From JBGQBN01 sp041494805 (lineage in GTDB: Bacteria; Acidobacteriota; Terriglobia; Terriglobales; Acidobacteriaceae), in NCBI GenBank assembly GCA_041494805.1, contig JBGQBN010000007.1, positions 50,025 to 114,024 of the forward strand: a DNA stretch of 64,000 bases, given 5' to 3'. The notes under the pieces were generated by a model that was given only the letters and a program-made list of their open reading frames with translations, was not told the origin of the DNA and made no database searches. Each line of letters begins with the position of its first letter. Position 1 is the first letter of the stretch. Shown piece by piece: positions 23,761-32,182 of the stretch. The position numbers and the translations under genes were made by a program.

Positions 23761-25212
23761 CTAGTCTCGCGCCCGATTTTTGATCCAGATGGGCGTGCCT
23801 ACAAATCCGAACGCGCGGCGAATCTGGTTTTCCAGAAAACGCTGGTAGGAAAAGTGAAGCTTCACTTTGCGGTCGGTGAAGAGCACAAACGTTGGCGGCG
23901 CAACCGAAGCCTGCGTCATGTAATAGACCCGCACCTGCTGGCGGGCGGGGACTGAAGCGCGCTCGAAATCCACCTGCTTCAGGAAGCGGTTCATCTCTCC
24001 CGTGCCTATGCGTTTGCGGCGTTCGGTTGCGACCTCCTCCAGCGTGGGGAAAATTTTTTCTATGCCGCTGCCGGTGGTGGCGGAGACGAACAGCACAGGC
24101 GCGTAGCTGAGGAACTTCAGCGCGTCGCGCAAGCGTTCCTCGTAGACGCTGCGGTCGCCGGGACGTTTGCTCTCCTGCATGCGGGAAGATTTCGTCTGGC
24201 GCCCCGTTCGCTCCTTGCCACTGATGACCAGGTCCCACTTGTTCACGATGATGATGACTGAGCGCCCGCTCTCGTGGGCGTAGCCGGCGATGGAGGCGTC
24301 GAGCGCGCTGACGCCTTCAGTCGCGTCGATTACCAGCAGCGCGATGTCGGCGCCTTCGAGATGCTTGCGCGCCATCACGACCGAAAGTTTCTCGGCCATC
24401 AGATGAGTCTTGCCCTTGCGGCGGATGCCGGCGGTGTCAATGAAGCGGAAGCGGCGTCCGTCATGCTCGACGATCTCATCCACCGCGTCGCGGGTCGTGC
24501 CGGGCACCGGTGAGACGATAGCGCGTGCCGTGCCCGTGAGCCGGTTCAGCAGTGTGGACTTGCCCACGTTGGGATGGCCGATGATGGCGACTTTGGTCTC
24601 GTGGGGCTCGGGCTCTTCTTGTTTGTTCTCCGTGTCCTCCATGATCTCTGTTGTGGCTATCTTCTCTTCGGGCGGGAGGACTTCGAAGACCGCATCGAGG
24701 AGATCGTCTACGCCTCGGCCGTGTTCGGCGGCTACGGGGAATAGTTTGCGGATGCCTAGGCGGTGGAATTCGTCCAGCAGCGTCGCCTGCTTGCTGCTGT
24801 CAATCTTGTTGACGGCGAGAAACAGGGGCTTGCCTCCGCGGATCAGTTGGCGGGCGAGTTCGAGGTCCGGGCCGGTGAGTTCGGAGCGTCCATCCACCAC
24901 CATGATGATCGCGTCCGCTTCCGCGAGGGCGACTTTGGCCTGGCGGTAGATCTCGGCTGGGATGAAGTCTTTTTCGTCAGGGAGAATGCCGCCGGTGTCT
25001 ACGATGCGCAGGTGGCGGCCGCGCCACTCGGCAGTGCCGTAGAGGCGGTCCCGGGTGATGCCGGGTTCATCGCCGACGATGGCACGGCGTGAACCCACAA
25101 TGCGGTTGAAGAGCGTGGATTTGCCCACGTTGGGGCGGCCCACGATGGCGACGGTGGGGATGCCGGCGGCGGTGGCTGCGGCTGAGGGCGAGTTGTAGGT
25201 GGGTCTGGTCAA
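23761..25212 (-). CDS. der: ribosome assembly GTPase Der (EngA)
   Basis: A 483-residue protein with two tandem GTPase domains and a C-terminal KH-like domain; it acts in 50S subunit maturation. G1 motifs are GRPNVGKST (about 25-33) and GHPNVGKST (about 212-220); G3 DTGG and DTAG; G4 NKID and NKWD. The acidic linker between domains (TEIMEDTENKQEEPEPHE) is longer than usual. An insert KERTGRQTKSSRMQESKRPGD follows the second G4. The start is TTG 25212 by frame; the first 20 residues (TRPTYNSPSAAATAAG) are low-complexity, so it could be slightly shorter. Divergent from dinG. Confidence 0.95.
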   Translation of the reverse strand: MTRPTYNSPSAAATAAGIPTVAIVGRPNVGKSTLFNRIVGSRRAIVGDEPGITRDRLYGTAEWRGRHLRIVDTGGILPDEKDFIPAEIYRQAKVALAEADAIIMVVDGRSELTGPDLELARQLIRGGKPLFLAVNKIDSSKQATLLDEFHRLGIRKLFPVAAEHGRGVDDLLDAVFEVLPPEEKIATTEIMEDTENKQEEPEPHETKVAIIGHPNVGKSTLLNRLTGTARAIVSPVPGTTRDAVDEIVEHDGRRFRFIDTAGIRRKGKTHLMAEKLSVVMARKHLEGADIALLVIDATEGVSALDASIAGYAHESGRSVIIIVNKWDLVISGKERTGRQTKSSRMQESKRPGDRSVYEERLRDALKFLSYAPVLFVSATTGSGIEKIFPTLEEVATERRKRIGTGEMNRFLKQVDFERASVPARQQVRVYYMTQASVAPPTFVLFTDRKVKLHFSYQRFLENQIRRAFGFVGTPIWIKNRARD

Positions 25213-25233
25213 GATACAGTAATGGCTACGAAG

Positions 25234-25255
25234 GGGCAGGTGCCCTCACCTGCCC
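25234..25255. repeat. hyphenated palindrome GGGCAGGTG-CCCT-CACCTGCCC
   Basis: Perfect 9-base arms and a 4-base centre in the der-dinG divergent promoter region. It could be an operator, but it resembles the dispersed palindrome class found elsewhere in the window. Confidence 0.6.
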
Positions 25256-25301
25256 AGACTGTCCGTGCGCAGCGCTCGGAACTGTTTATTATAGAGACTC
25301 C

Positions 25302-27308
25302 GTGACTCCCACCTCCCAGCCCGCGTCTTCCGCCGTCTCGAGCAGCAAGAAGCAAGACGCCTCGCTCTACCAGTTCTTCGCGCCCGGGGGCGTGCTCTCG
25401 CGCACGCATCCCGCGTATGAGTTCCGGCGCGGGCAACTGCAGATGGCGCAAGCGGTGGAGCAGGCGCTGGAAGAGAAACGTCATCTGATCGTCGAGGCCG
25501 GCACCGGTACGGGCAAGACGCTGGCTTATCTTCTGCCGGTGATTCGTTCGGGCAAGCGGGTGATTATTTCTACCGGCACCAAGAACCTGCAGGAACAGCT
25601 TTTCTACAAGGATATCCCATTTCTCGAGCAGGCGCTTTTCCCCAACGGCGAGGGCAAGCTGAATGTCTGCTATATGAAGGGACGGAACAACTATCTGTGC
25701 CGCAAGAAGCTCTATGACCTGACCGACCAGCCGGTGCTCAGCGGGCTGGAGGAGATCGAGCACTACCGCGCGATTGCGGCGTGGGAGAAGACGACGCGGA
25801 CCGGGGACCGGGCGGAACTGGCATCTCTGCCTGAGGCGAGCGCGCTGTGGTGGAAGCTGGACGCGCGTTCCGACACCTGTCTGGGCCAGAAGTGCAGCGC
25901 GTGGGACCGCTGCTTCATCACCGAGATGCACCGGCGGGCAATGGAAAGCGACATCATCATCGTGAACCATCATCTCTTTTTCGCCGATCTCGCAATCAAG
26001 CAGCAGGCCGAGTATGCGCCCGATGCCGGGATTTTGCCCGAAGTCGGAACTGTGATTTTTGACGAGGCGCACGAACTCGAAGACGTGGCCGGAAGCTACT
26101 TCGGGATTTCGGTCAGCAATGCGCGCGTGGAGGAGTTGTGCCGCGATGTGGAGGCATCGCTGCAGCGCAACCATATGCTTTCGGTGTCGCTTTCTGGGGC
26201 GCTCAAGAGTCTGCGCGAACGAGCGCTGTTCTTTTTTGCGCTGCTGCCGCAGGGCGACGGGCGGTTCGCCTTCGAGAACCGGCGCGACTTTCTGGAAGAA
26301 AACGGTGACGAGTTCATGGCACTGCAGCAGGCGCTGCAGAGGCTGGGCTCGGAATTGGAAAACCTGCCCTCGAAGCCGGAGGAAGTCTTCAACTTCGCCC
26401 GGCGGGCGCAGGAGTTGCAGGTGCAACTCGGTTTTCTGATGGAATCGGACGACCACAACACCGTGTTCTGGATCGAGCGCCGCCGAGGCGGACGCGACAA
26501 GTTGAATGTCTTCCTGCAGGCCACGCCGATAGACGTGGCGCCCATTCTAAAGACTTGCCTGTTCGACAAGCTGGAGTGCGCGGTGCTGACCTCGGCCACG
26601 CTGGCCGTAGGCGGTGGATTTGAGTACATGCGGCGGCGGCTGGGGTTGGAGTACGCGCGTGAGTTGGTGCTGCCCTCGCATTTCGATTACGAAAATCAGG
26701 CATTGTTTTATGTGCCTCCCGATCTACCCGATCCGCGCACACCGCAGTTTCCGGCGAAGGCTGCGGACTGCATCCGAAGGCTGCTTGAAATCACGCGCGG
26801 GCGGGCCTTCGTTCTCTTCACTAGCTATGCGCAGATGAACGACGTCTACCAGCGTTTGTTGGGTGAACTCGATTTCCCCATGCTGCTGCAGGGCGATGCG
26901 CCGAAAACCGCGCTGCTCGAGGAGTTCCGGCTGACGCCGCATGCCGTATTGTTTGCGACTTCATCGTTCTGGCAGGGTGTGGACGTGCAGGGCGAACAAC
27001 TCAGTTGCGTAATCATTGATCGCCTGCCGTTTGCCGTGCCCAGTGACCCGGTGGTGGCGGCGCGGGTGAAGTCCATTGACGCAGACGGCGGCAATGCATT
27101 CTTCCAGTATCAGGTGCCGGCGGCAGTGATCACCTTGAAACAGGGCTTCGGGCGGCTGATCCGGTCGCTGCATGACCGCGGATTGCTGGTGCTGCTCGAC
27201 AACCGCATTCTGAAGAAGGCGTATGGGCGGGTGTTTGTGGAGAGTCTGCCGAATTATAGGAGGACAACAGAGGTGGGAGCGGTGGAGGATTTTTTCGGAA
27301 TCAAGTAG
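25302..27308 (+). CDS. dinG: DinG/XPD-like ATP-dependent helicase
   Basis: A 668-residue superfamily 2 helicase. Walker A EAGTGTGKTLAYLLP is at about 65-79, followed by ISTGTKNLQEQL, an iron-sulphur domain with Cys in CYMKGRNNYLC and DTCLGQKCSAWDRCF (four-Cys cluster), the DEAH box FDEAHELEDV, and C-terminal motifs LFTSYAQM, ATSSFWQGVDV and QGFGRLIR. These define the XPD/DinG 5'-3' helicases that resolve R-loops and structured DNA. It lacks an exonuclease domain. GTG 25302 is preceded by TATTAT at 25287-25292, nine bases away, so the mRNA may be nearly leaderless. Confidence 0.92.
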   Translation: MTPTSQPASSAVSSSKKQDASLYQFFAPGGVLSRTHPAYEFRRGQLQMAQAVEQALEEKRHLIVEAGTGTGKTLAYLLPVIRSGKRVIISTGTKNLQEQLFYKDIPFLEQALFPNGEGKLNVCYMKGRNNYLCRKKLYDLTDQPVLSGLEEIEHYRAIAAWEKTTRTGDRAELASLPEASALWWKLDARSDTCLGQKCSAWDRCFITEMHRRAMESDIIIVNHHLFFADLAIKQQAEYAPDAGILPEVGTVIFDEAHELEDVAGSYFGISVSNARVEELCRDVEASLQRNHMLSVSLSGALKSLRERALFFFALLPQGDGRFAFENRRDFLEENGDEFMALQQALQRLGSELENLPSKPEEVFNFARRAQELQVQLGFLMESDDHNTVFWIERRRGGRDKLNVFLQATPIDVAPILKTCLFDKLECAVLTSATLAVGGGFEYMRRRLGLEYARELVLPSHFDYENQALFYVPPDLPDPRTPQFPAKAADCIRRLLEITRGRAFVLFTSYAQMNDVYQRLLGELDFPMLLQGDAPKTALLEEFRLTPHAVLFATSSFWQGVDVQGEQLSCVIIDRLPFAVPSDPVVAARVKSIDADGGNAFFQYQVPAAVITLKQGFGRLIRSLHDRGLLVLLDNRILKKAYGRVFVESLPNYRRTTEVGAVEDFFGIK

Positions 27309-27408
27309 TCCCCCTTGCAAGCGTCCCCGCTCCCCTAGCGGTAGAATGGTGAGTTAGGCTAGCGGGCGCGGCTTGGCCCGCATTCATGCAGGGCCGCCGA
27401 GAGGGTTC

Positions 27409-27786
27409 ATGTTTGAAGTCACCGTGGAAGAGTCCTTTGCCGCAGGGCACTACCTGCGCAATTACAAAGGCAAGTGCGAGAATCCGCACGGGCATAACTA
27501 CAAGGTGCGGGTGACGATGGCGGGCAAAGATCTGGATAAGGCCGGGCTGCTGCTCGATTTCAAGGACCTGCGCGAGGTGATGAAGCATGTCATTGAGCGG
27601 CTCGACCATCAGATGATCAACGAATTGGAGCCTTTCACGGCGGTGAATCCTTCGGCTGAGAATCTGGCCAAGTACTTCTACGAAGAGACCAATGTCAAGC
27701 TTGACCATGCGACCAAGGGACGGGTGCGGGTGAAGAACGTGACCGTGTTCGAGACGGATACGACCACGGCGACTTATTCGGAGTGA
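27409..27786 (+). CDS. queD: 6-carboxy-5,6,7,8-tetrahydropterin synthase
   Basis: A 125-residue PTPS-family enzyme converting dihydroneopterin triphosphate to 6-carboxytetrahydropterin, step two of preQ0/queuosine synthesis. FAAGHYL and NPHGHNY provide the zinc histidines; the catalytic Cys is in GKCENPHGHNY, as in QueD. The C-terminus has VTVFETDTTTATY, with the conserved Glu. ATG 27409 has a GAGAGGG site; the open frame extends 12 codons upstream. It heads queD-queE-queC, all on the plus strand, with the GTP cyclohydrolase elsewhere. Confidence 0.95.
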   Translation: MFEVTVEESFAAGHYLRNYKGKCENPHGHNYKVRVTMAGKDLDKAGLLLDFKDLREVMKHVIERLDHQMINELEPFTAVNPSAENLAKYFYEETNVKLDHATKGRVRVKNVTVFETDTTTATYSE

Positions 27787-27789
27787 GTC

Positions 27790-27865
27790 TCGATTGAATC
27801 ATTGAGGGAATGAATCATTTTCCATCGCTCCAACTTTCGGGCCTATTGACTCAATGAATCGATCC
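27790..27865. repeat. imperfect inverted repeat spanning the queE start
   Basis: TCGATTGAATCATTGAGG on the left and CTCAATGAATCGA on the right are complementary with a small gap; the right arm contains the queE ATG (27854). The left part is built of ATTGAATC-like units in a 7-8-base rhythm, so it may be a degraded member of the heptamer hairpins. Confidence 0.5.
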
Positions 27866-28564
27866 GGCGGGGCCGACCCGGTGCAAATAACCGAGATCTA
27901 CAAATCGATCCAGGGCGAATCCACCCATGCCGGACTGCCCTGCGTATTCGTGCGGTTGACAGGGTGCAACTTGCGTTGCTCCTGGTGCGACAGCGAATAC
28001 ACCTTCACTGGCGGGCATCGCATGACGCTGGAAGAAGTCGCGGAAGAAGTGGAGCAGCTGAACCCGAGCGGCAGACTAGTGGAGATTACCGGAGGCGAGC
28101 CCATGCTGCAGGAGCGGGAAGTGGTTCCGCTGATGCAGCGGCTGCTGGACGCGGGTTACACGGTGCTGCTTGAGACCAGCGGCGAGCGTCCGCTGGAACG
28201 GGTGCCGAAAGGCGTGGTGAAGATTGTGGACGTGAAGTGTCCGAATTCGGGCGAGCCCGACACCTTCCACATGGAGAACCTGGAAACGCTCCATTCGCAG
28301 GATGAAGTCAAATTCGTAGTGAGCGACCGGACGGACTACCAGTTCGCCCGGGACTTCGTGGCGCGCCACAGCCTGAGCCGCCGGGTGAACGCGGTTCTGT
28401 TCTCGCCCGCATTCAGCAAAGACGCGAGCGGCGGGCGTGACACGTCCCACTGCCTGCTCGATCCGCGCGAACTGGCGGAGTGGATGCTGGCCGACAACGT
28501 CCCGGCGCGGCTAGGACTGCAGATCCATAAGTTTATCTGGGACCCGGCGGTTAAAGGCGTCTAA
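27854..28564 (+). CDS. queE: 7-carboxy-7-deazaguanine synthase (radical SAM)
   Basis: A 236-residue radical SAM enzyme that contracts 6-carboxytetrahydropterin to CDG. The cluster motif CNLRCSWCD (C38, C42, C45; CX3CX2C) binds the 4Fe-4S and SAM; EIYKSIQGES at the N-terminus and EITGGEP (SAM-binding GGE) are diagnostic. The start ATG lies within the right arm of the inverted repeat at 27790-27865, so a hairpin could mask initiation. It is 67 bases after queD. The C-terminus GLQIHKFIWDP is family-typical. Confidence 0.95.
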   Translation: MNRSGGADPVQITEIYKSIQGESTHAGLPCVFVRLTGCNLRCSWCDSEYTFTGGHRMTLEEVAEEVEQLNPSGRLVEITGGEPMLQEREVVPLMQRLLDAGYTVLLETSGERPLERVPKGVVKIVDVKCPNSGEPDTFHMENLETLHSQDEVKFVVSDRTDYQFARDFVARHSLSRRVNAVLFSPAFSKDASGGRDTSHCLLDPRELAEWMLADNVPARLGLQIHKFIWDPAVKGV

Positions 28565-28571
28565 CGGAGAA

Positions 28572-28640
28572 TTGTTGATTTTTGATTGTTGATTGCAAAC
28601 CCAAGAATTGCGGGCCTTTCAATCAACAATCAACCATGAT
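28572..28640. repeat. inverted pair of heptamer arrays between queE and queC
   Basis: Left arm TTGTTGA, TTTTTGA, TTGTTGA, TTGCAAA (28572-28599); right arm CAATCAA, CAATCAA, CCATGAT (28620-28640). Both this copy and 20140-20212 are followed by a similar CCC(G/A)CATCTA block. The queC ATG lies 18 bases downstream. Confidence 0.88.
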
Positions 28641-28658
28641 GTGCCCGCATCTAACTAA

Positions 28659-29348
28659 ATGAACGAGGGCAAACAACGCGCCGTGGTTCTGCTCAGTGGC
28701 GGGATGGATTCGTGTGTATGCGCGGCGCTGGCAGCGCGGGACTACGATGCAGTGGCCCTGCACGTCCGCTACGGACAGAGGACGGAGGAGCGCGAATTGC
28801 ATGCGTTTTTGGGGGTTTGCGACCGCCTGGGAATTCGCGATCGTTTGGTAGTGCGTACGGAGGCGCTGCGCGCGATTGGCGGCTCGGCGCTGACCGACCC
28901 GAATATTGCAGTGCCGGAATCGGCGGTCATGGGGCACGAGATTCCGGTTACCTACGTGCCTTTTCGCAACGCGCACTTTTTGGCTGCAGCCGTGAGTTGG
29001 GCCGAGGTCTTGGGCGCGGAGAAAGTGTATATCGGTGCCGTGGAACAGGACAGCTCAGGATATCCCGATTGCCGGCCCGCCTATTACCGGGCGTTCAATG
29101 AGGTGGTGAAGGCGGGGACCAGGGAAGGGCGAATTGAAATTGTCACCCCGCTGATCCGCATGCGCAAGATGGAAATTGTGCGGCTCGGCCTTGAATTGGG
29201 CGCGCCCTTCGATTTAACGTGGTCTTGCTACAGCCGGGAAGACAGCGCGTGCGGCGTGTGCGACAGTTGCCTCCTGCGCCTGCGGGCCTTCCGGGAAGCG
29301 GGAGCGGTGGACCCGGTCCGGTATGTGGCGCTGGTACAGGGGGCTTAG
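28659..29348 (+). CDS. queC: 7-cyano-7-deazaguanine (preQ0) synthase
   Basis: A 229-residue ATP-dependent enzyme that converts CDG to preQ0. The PP-loop VVLLSGGMDSCV (about 9-20) binds ATP, and the zinc site near the C-terminus is CYSREDSACGVCDSC, with four cysteines. GAVEQDSSGYPDCRPAY-like text carries the substrate-binding region. ATG 28659 starts MNEGKQRAVVLLSGG. It completes the queD-queE-queC block. No queF reductase gene is in the window, so whether the product goes to queuosine or another use is not decided here. Confidence 0.96.
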   Translation: MNEGKQRAVVLLSGGMDSCVCAALAARDYDAVALHVRYGQRTEERELHAFLGVCDRLGIRDRLVVRTEALRAIGGSALTDPNIAVPESAVMGHEIPVTYVPFRNAHFLAAAVSWAEVLGAEKVYIGAVEQDSSGYPDCRPAYYRAFNEVVKAGTREGRIEIVTPLIRMRKMEIVRLGLELGAPFDLTWSCYSREDSACGVCDSCLLRLRAFREAGAVDPVRYVALVQGA

Positions 29349-29351
29349 GGG

Positions 29352-29435
29352 ATTGTTGAATTTCCATTTCCGATTGCCGATTGGGCGCGCAGATTCTGAA
29401 AATCGTCAATTGAAAATCGAAAATCGTAAATTCAG
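29352..29435. repeat. two heptamer arrays upstream of the TPR gene
   Basis: First block (29352-29386): ATTGTTG, AATTTCC, ATTTCCG, ATTGCCG, ATTGGGC. Second block (29401-29435): AATCGTC, AATTGAA, AATCGAA, AATCGTA, AATTCAG. Both keep exact 7-base register and are roughly inverted relative to each other, with ATG of the next gene 21 bases later. Confidence 0.85.
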
Positions 29436-29456
29436 ATTTGAGCCGGGAGGCCAAGA

Positions 29457-30608
29457 ATGAAGCAACGTTTTGCAGTGCTGGTGCTGATCGTGCTGCTGAC
29501 GGGACTGTGGGTACCCCCAGTTTTTGCCCAGGCCACGAGCACGGTAAAGGGCACGTGCAAGGACTTGGAAGGCAAGCCGCTCGTGGGGGCGACAGTCTCG
29601 TGGTACGGCCTGGAGACCGGGCGCAAATACGACATCAAGACCGACAGCAAGGGGAATTATTTTTCACTGGGCTTCACGCCGGGCAAGTACAAGGTCACGC
29701 TGCTGAAAGATGGGAAGGAACTCTTCAGCCTCAACAACGTTCCCGTCACCCTGGACGACAACACCCTGGACTTCGACCTCAAGAAAGAGCAAGAGAAGGC
29801 GGGAAAAGGACAGGGTCTGTCCCCAGAGCAATTGAAGAAGATGCAGGAGGAGCAGGAGAAAGCCTCAAAAGAGAACAATATTGTTAAGACACTGAACGAG
29901 AAGCTGGCAGCGGCTACCCAGGCTACCTCTGCCGGTGACTATGACACGGCTATCAGCGTTCTGACTGAGGCCACTCAGCTAGATGCCACGCGTGATGTGC
30001 TTTGGTTCAAGCTAGGCGATGCCTATCGCTCCTCCGCCATGAAGCAAACTGACAGCGCGGAGAAAGCGAAGCGGCTTGATGCTGCGGTCGGTGATTACGA
30101 GAAAGCTGTGGACATCAAGCAGAAAGCCTTCGATGCCGGCGCGAAGACAACCGACGCCGGCAAGCAGCTGGCGGCGTATTACAACAATCTGGGAGAGGCC
30201 TACGCCAAGTCGGGCAAAACCGATGAAGGGGTGCAGGCATATACCCATGCGGCGCAGGTGGATCCCGCGGGCGCCGGCCAGTACTATTTCAACCTGGGTG
30301 CGATCCTGACCAATGCCAATATCACCAATGATTCCAAGCTGCGTAAGGCAGCCATCGAAGCGTTTGACAAAGCTATCGCCGCCGACCCCACTCGGCCGGA
30401 CCCGTATTACTGGAAAGGCGTAAATCTGATCGGTGATGCGACCTTGAAGGGCGACAAAATGGTTGCACCTGAGGGTACGTCCGAGGCCTTCAACAAGTAC
30501 CTGGAATTGCAACCGGCCGGGGCGCATACCGAGGAAGCAAAGGCGATGCTGGCCAGCATCGGAGCAACCATCCAGACTGAGTTCGGAAAGAAGAAGGCGA
30601 AGAAGTGA
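29457..30608 (+). CDS. exported TPR protein with carboxypeptidase-regulatory domain
   Basis: A 383-residue protein with signal peptide MKQRFAVLVLIVLLTGLWVPPVFA, an N-terminal beta-sandwich (STVKGTCKDLEGKPLVGATVSW, about 27-105), a charged coiled-coil stretch (KKMQEEQEKASKEN) and C-terminal TPRs, for example YYNNLGEAYAKSGKTDEGVQ and AIEAFDKAIAADPTRPDPYYW. The domain order suggests a periplasmic or surface scaffold; no enzymatic motif is seen. The last repeat ends in a Lys-rich tail. A terminator follows at 30664. Heptamer arrays flank the gene on both sides. Confidence 0.85.
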   Translation: MKQRFAVLVLIVLLTGLWVPPVFAQATSTVKGTCKDLEGKPLVGATVSWYGLETGRKYDIKTDSKGNYFSLGFTPGKYKVTLLKDGKELFSLNNVPVTLDDNTLDFDLKKEQEKAGKGQGLSPEQLKKMQEEQEKASKENNIVKTLNEKLAAATQATSAGDYDTAISVLTEATQLDATRDVLWFKLGDAYRSSAMKQTDSAEKAKRLDAAVGDYEKAVDIKQKAFDAGAKTTDAGKQLAAYYNNLGEAYAKSGKTDEGVQAYTHAAQVDPAGAGQYYFNLGAILTNANITNDSKLRKAAIEAFDKAIAADPTRPDPYYWKGVNLIGDATLKGDKMVAPEGTSEAFNKYLELQPAGAHTEEAKAMLASIGATIQTEFGKKKAKK

Positions 30609-30611
30609 GGA

Positions 30612-30646
30612 AGCTCTTAGCCGTTAGCTTTTAGCTAGTAGCGATC
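30612..30646. repeat. five AGCnnnn heptamers after the TPR gene
   Basis: AGCTCTT, AGCCGTT, AGCTTTT, AGCTAGT, AGCGATC in register, starting three bases after the stop codon. It is the same TTAGC family as at purF. Confidence 0.88.
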
Positions 30647-30663
30647 GGCCACACTCTTACAAT

Positions 30664-30693
30664 GCGGGCGGCTTTGGCCGCCCGCTTTCATTT
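30664..30693 (+). terminator. intrinsic terminator of the TPR gene
   Basis: GCGGGCGGC-TTTG-GCCGCCCGC stem followed by TTTCATTT. It lies about 55 bases after the stop. Confidence 0.75.
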
Positions 30694-30730
30694 CCGCCGC
30701 CTCAGCACGGGGTTTCTCATGGCTCAGGCC

Positions 30731-30773
30731 GAGCTACGCTCGGCTGGACAGCCGGGGGCGGCTGTCCCTACGT
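30731..30773. repeat. hairpin element, copy 2
   Basis: GAGCTACGCTCGGCT, then GGACAGCCG-GGGG-CGGCTGTCC and CTACGT. It matches 39740-39781 almost base for base and 16161-16211 more loosely. Confidence 0.8.
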
Positions 30774-30935
30774 GAGTTGTTTCTTCTGAGGTCGCCATCC
30801 CACCACGGACATTACGAAGGTGCATGCACTGGACGTTCTTTGTAGAACAGTGCCATCATTTTCGCTAGAGTAGAGCTTTGGTACGGTCCAACTGGAATCC
30901 AGCCTCCCCTGCTCACTCCTCCCCCGAGGAAACGT

Positions 30936-32093
30936 ATGGCAGCACCAGGTAGCGCTCCAATTTCGGTAACGCTCGAACCCTCTTCCGGCAAGGGCGCAGG
31001 AGCAACGCATGCGCTGCTGGCAGCCATGCTGCGTGCGACCGAGCATGTCAGTGACCTGATTTTTTCTCCCGGCCGGCCACCCCAGGTGGAAGTAGACGGG
31101 GAACTGATTGCAGTGGAGGCCCCCGGGCTGCGATCGCTCACCGCCGACGATACCCGGCGCATTGCCTCCGACCTGATCGGCAATAACAAGCAGGCACTCA
31201 CCATGCTGCGGGAGCAAGGCTCCTGCGATATTTCGTACGGTTTGCCGGGACAGGCGCGTTTCCGGGTCAACGTCTTCATTCAGCGCGGCAGTTGCGCCGT
31301 GGTGATGCGGGTCATTCCTACCTCGATTCCTGACTTCGGGTCCCTCGGTCTGCCGCCACATCTGGGAGAAGTAGCAACTCTTCGTGACGGAATTGTGCTG
31401 GTCACGGGTCCGCGTGGCTCGGGGAAGTCGTCCACGCTGGCCGCGCTTCTGGACCGTATCAACCAACATCAAACCTGCCACATCATCACTATCGAAGACC
31501 CTATCGAGTTCCTGCACAACCACCAACGCGCCACCGTTCACCAACGGGAACTGCATAGCGACACCCCTAGCTTCGCCCTGGCTCTGCGCGCGGCTCTGCG
31601 GCAGGCGCCCAAAGTGATCCTGTTGGGAGAGCTACGCGACCGCGAGACCGTGGAAATGGTGCTGGAAGCGGCTGAAACCGGGCATCTGGTGCTCTCCAGC
31701 CTGAATTCGGTGGATGCGGCCAAGACCGTGGAACGCATCGTCGGTTTGTTCGCGGTGGCGGAACAGCCGGCTATCCGCAGCCGCCTGGCCAAGACCTTCC
31801 GCTACATCATTTCCCAGCGGCTGGTCCCGCGCAAAGATGGCACCGGACGCGTGGCTGCGGTGGAGATCCTCAAGGTGGGCCCACGTACCCTGCAGTGCAT
31901 GGAGTGCGATGACCGCTCAGGTCAGAGTCTGCTGGAGGCCATCAAGGACGGGGCCTCGGATGGCATGCAGCACTTCGATGGCGAGATCGAGAAGCTGGTG
32001 CGGGCCGGACTTGTGGACAAGGAGACGGCACTGGCCTACGCAACCAATCCGCAGGAGCTGCGTCAATCGCTGGGAACCATTCTTGATTGTTGA
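30936..32093 (+). CDS. PilT-like type IV pilus retraction ATPase (divergent)
   Basis: A 385-residue hexameric secretion ATPase of the PilT/PilU group. The N-terminal PAS-like domain (SDLIFSPGRPPQVEVDGEL) is followed by Walker A GPRGSGKSS (148-156), the Asp box IEDPIEF, Walker B VILLGELRD (217-225) and the ETGHLV motif. Two normally conserved signatures deviate: Walker A has Arg and Ser in place of the usual GPTGSGKST, and the His box is SSLNSVDA rather than TLHTNSA. Hence it is a paralogue, perhaps with modified retraction function. No other pilus gene adjoins. ATG 30936 has a GAGGA site; the 3' end overlaps a heptamer repeat. Confidence 0.88.
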   Translation: MAAPGSAPISVTLEPSSGKGAGATHALLAAMLRATEHVSDLIFSPGRPPQVEVDGELIAVEAPGLRSLTADDTRRIASDLIGNNKQALTMLREQGSCDISYGLPGQARFRVNVFIQRGSCAVVMRVIPTSIPDFGSLGLPPHLGEVATLRDGIVLVTGPRGSGKSSTLAALLDRINQHQTCHIITIEDPIEFLHNHQRATVHQRELHSDTPSFALALRAALRQAPKVILLGELRDRETVEMVLEAAETGHLVLSSLNSVDAAKTVERIVGLFAVAEQPAIRSRLAKTFRYIISQRLVPRKDGTGRVAAVEILKVGPRTLQCMECDDRSGQSLLEAIKDGASDGMQHFDGEIEKLVRAGLVDKETALAYATNPQELRQSLGTILDC

Positions 32094-32157
32094 ATTAAAG
32101 CACTTAGCCTGAACTTGCTAATTGCTCTTATCAACCATCAAAAATCAACCATCAACA
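32083..32157. repeat. heptamer arrays across the pilT-like stop and upstream of moeA
   Basis: TTGATTG TTGAATT overlaps the stop codon of the ATPase (TGA 32091-32093), and four units ATCAACC, ATCAAAA, ATCAACC, ATCAACA (32130-32157) follow in opposite orientation. The array therefore supplies the last codons of the protein (ILDC). Confidence 0.8.
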
Positions 32158-32182
32158 ATTGCCCTGTCGTATCATCTGGCTC

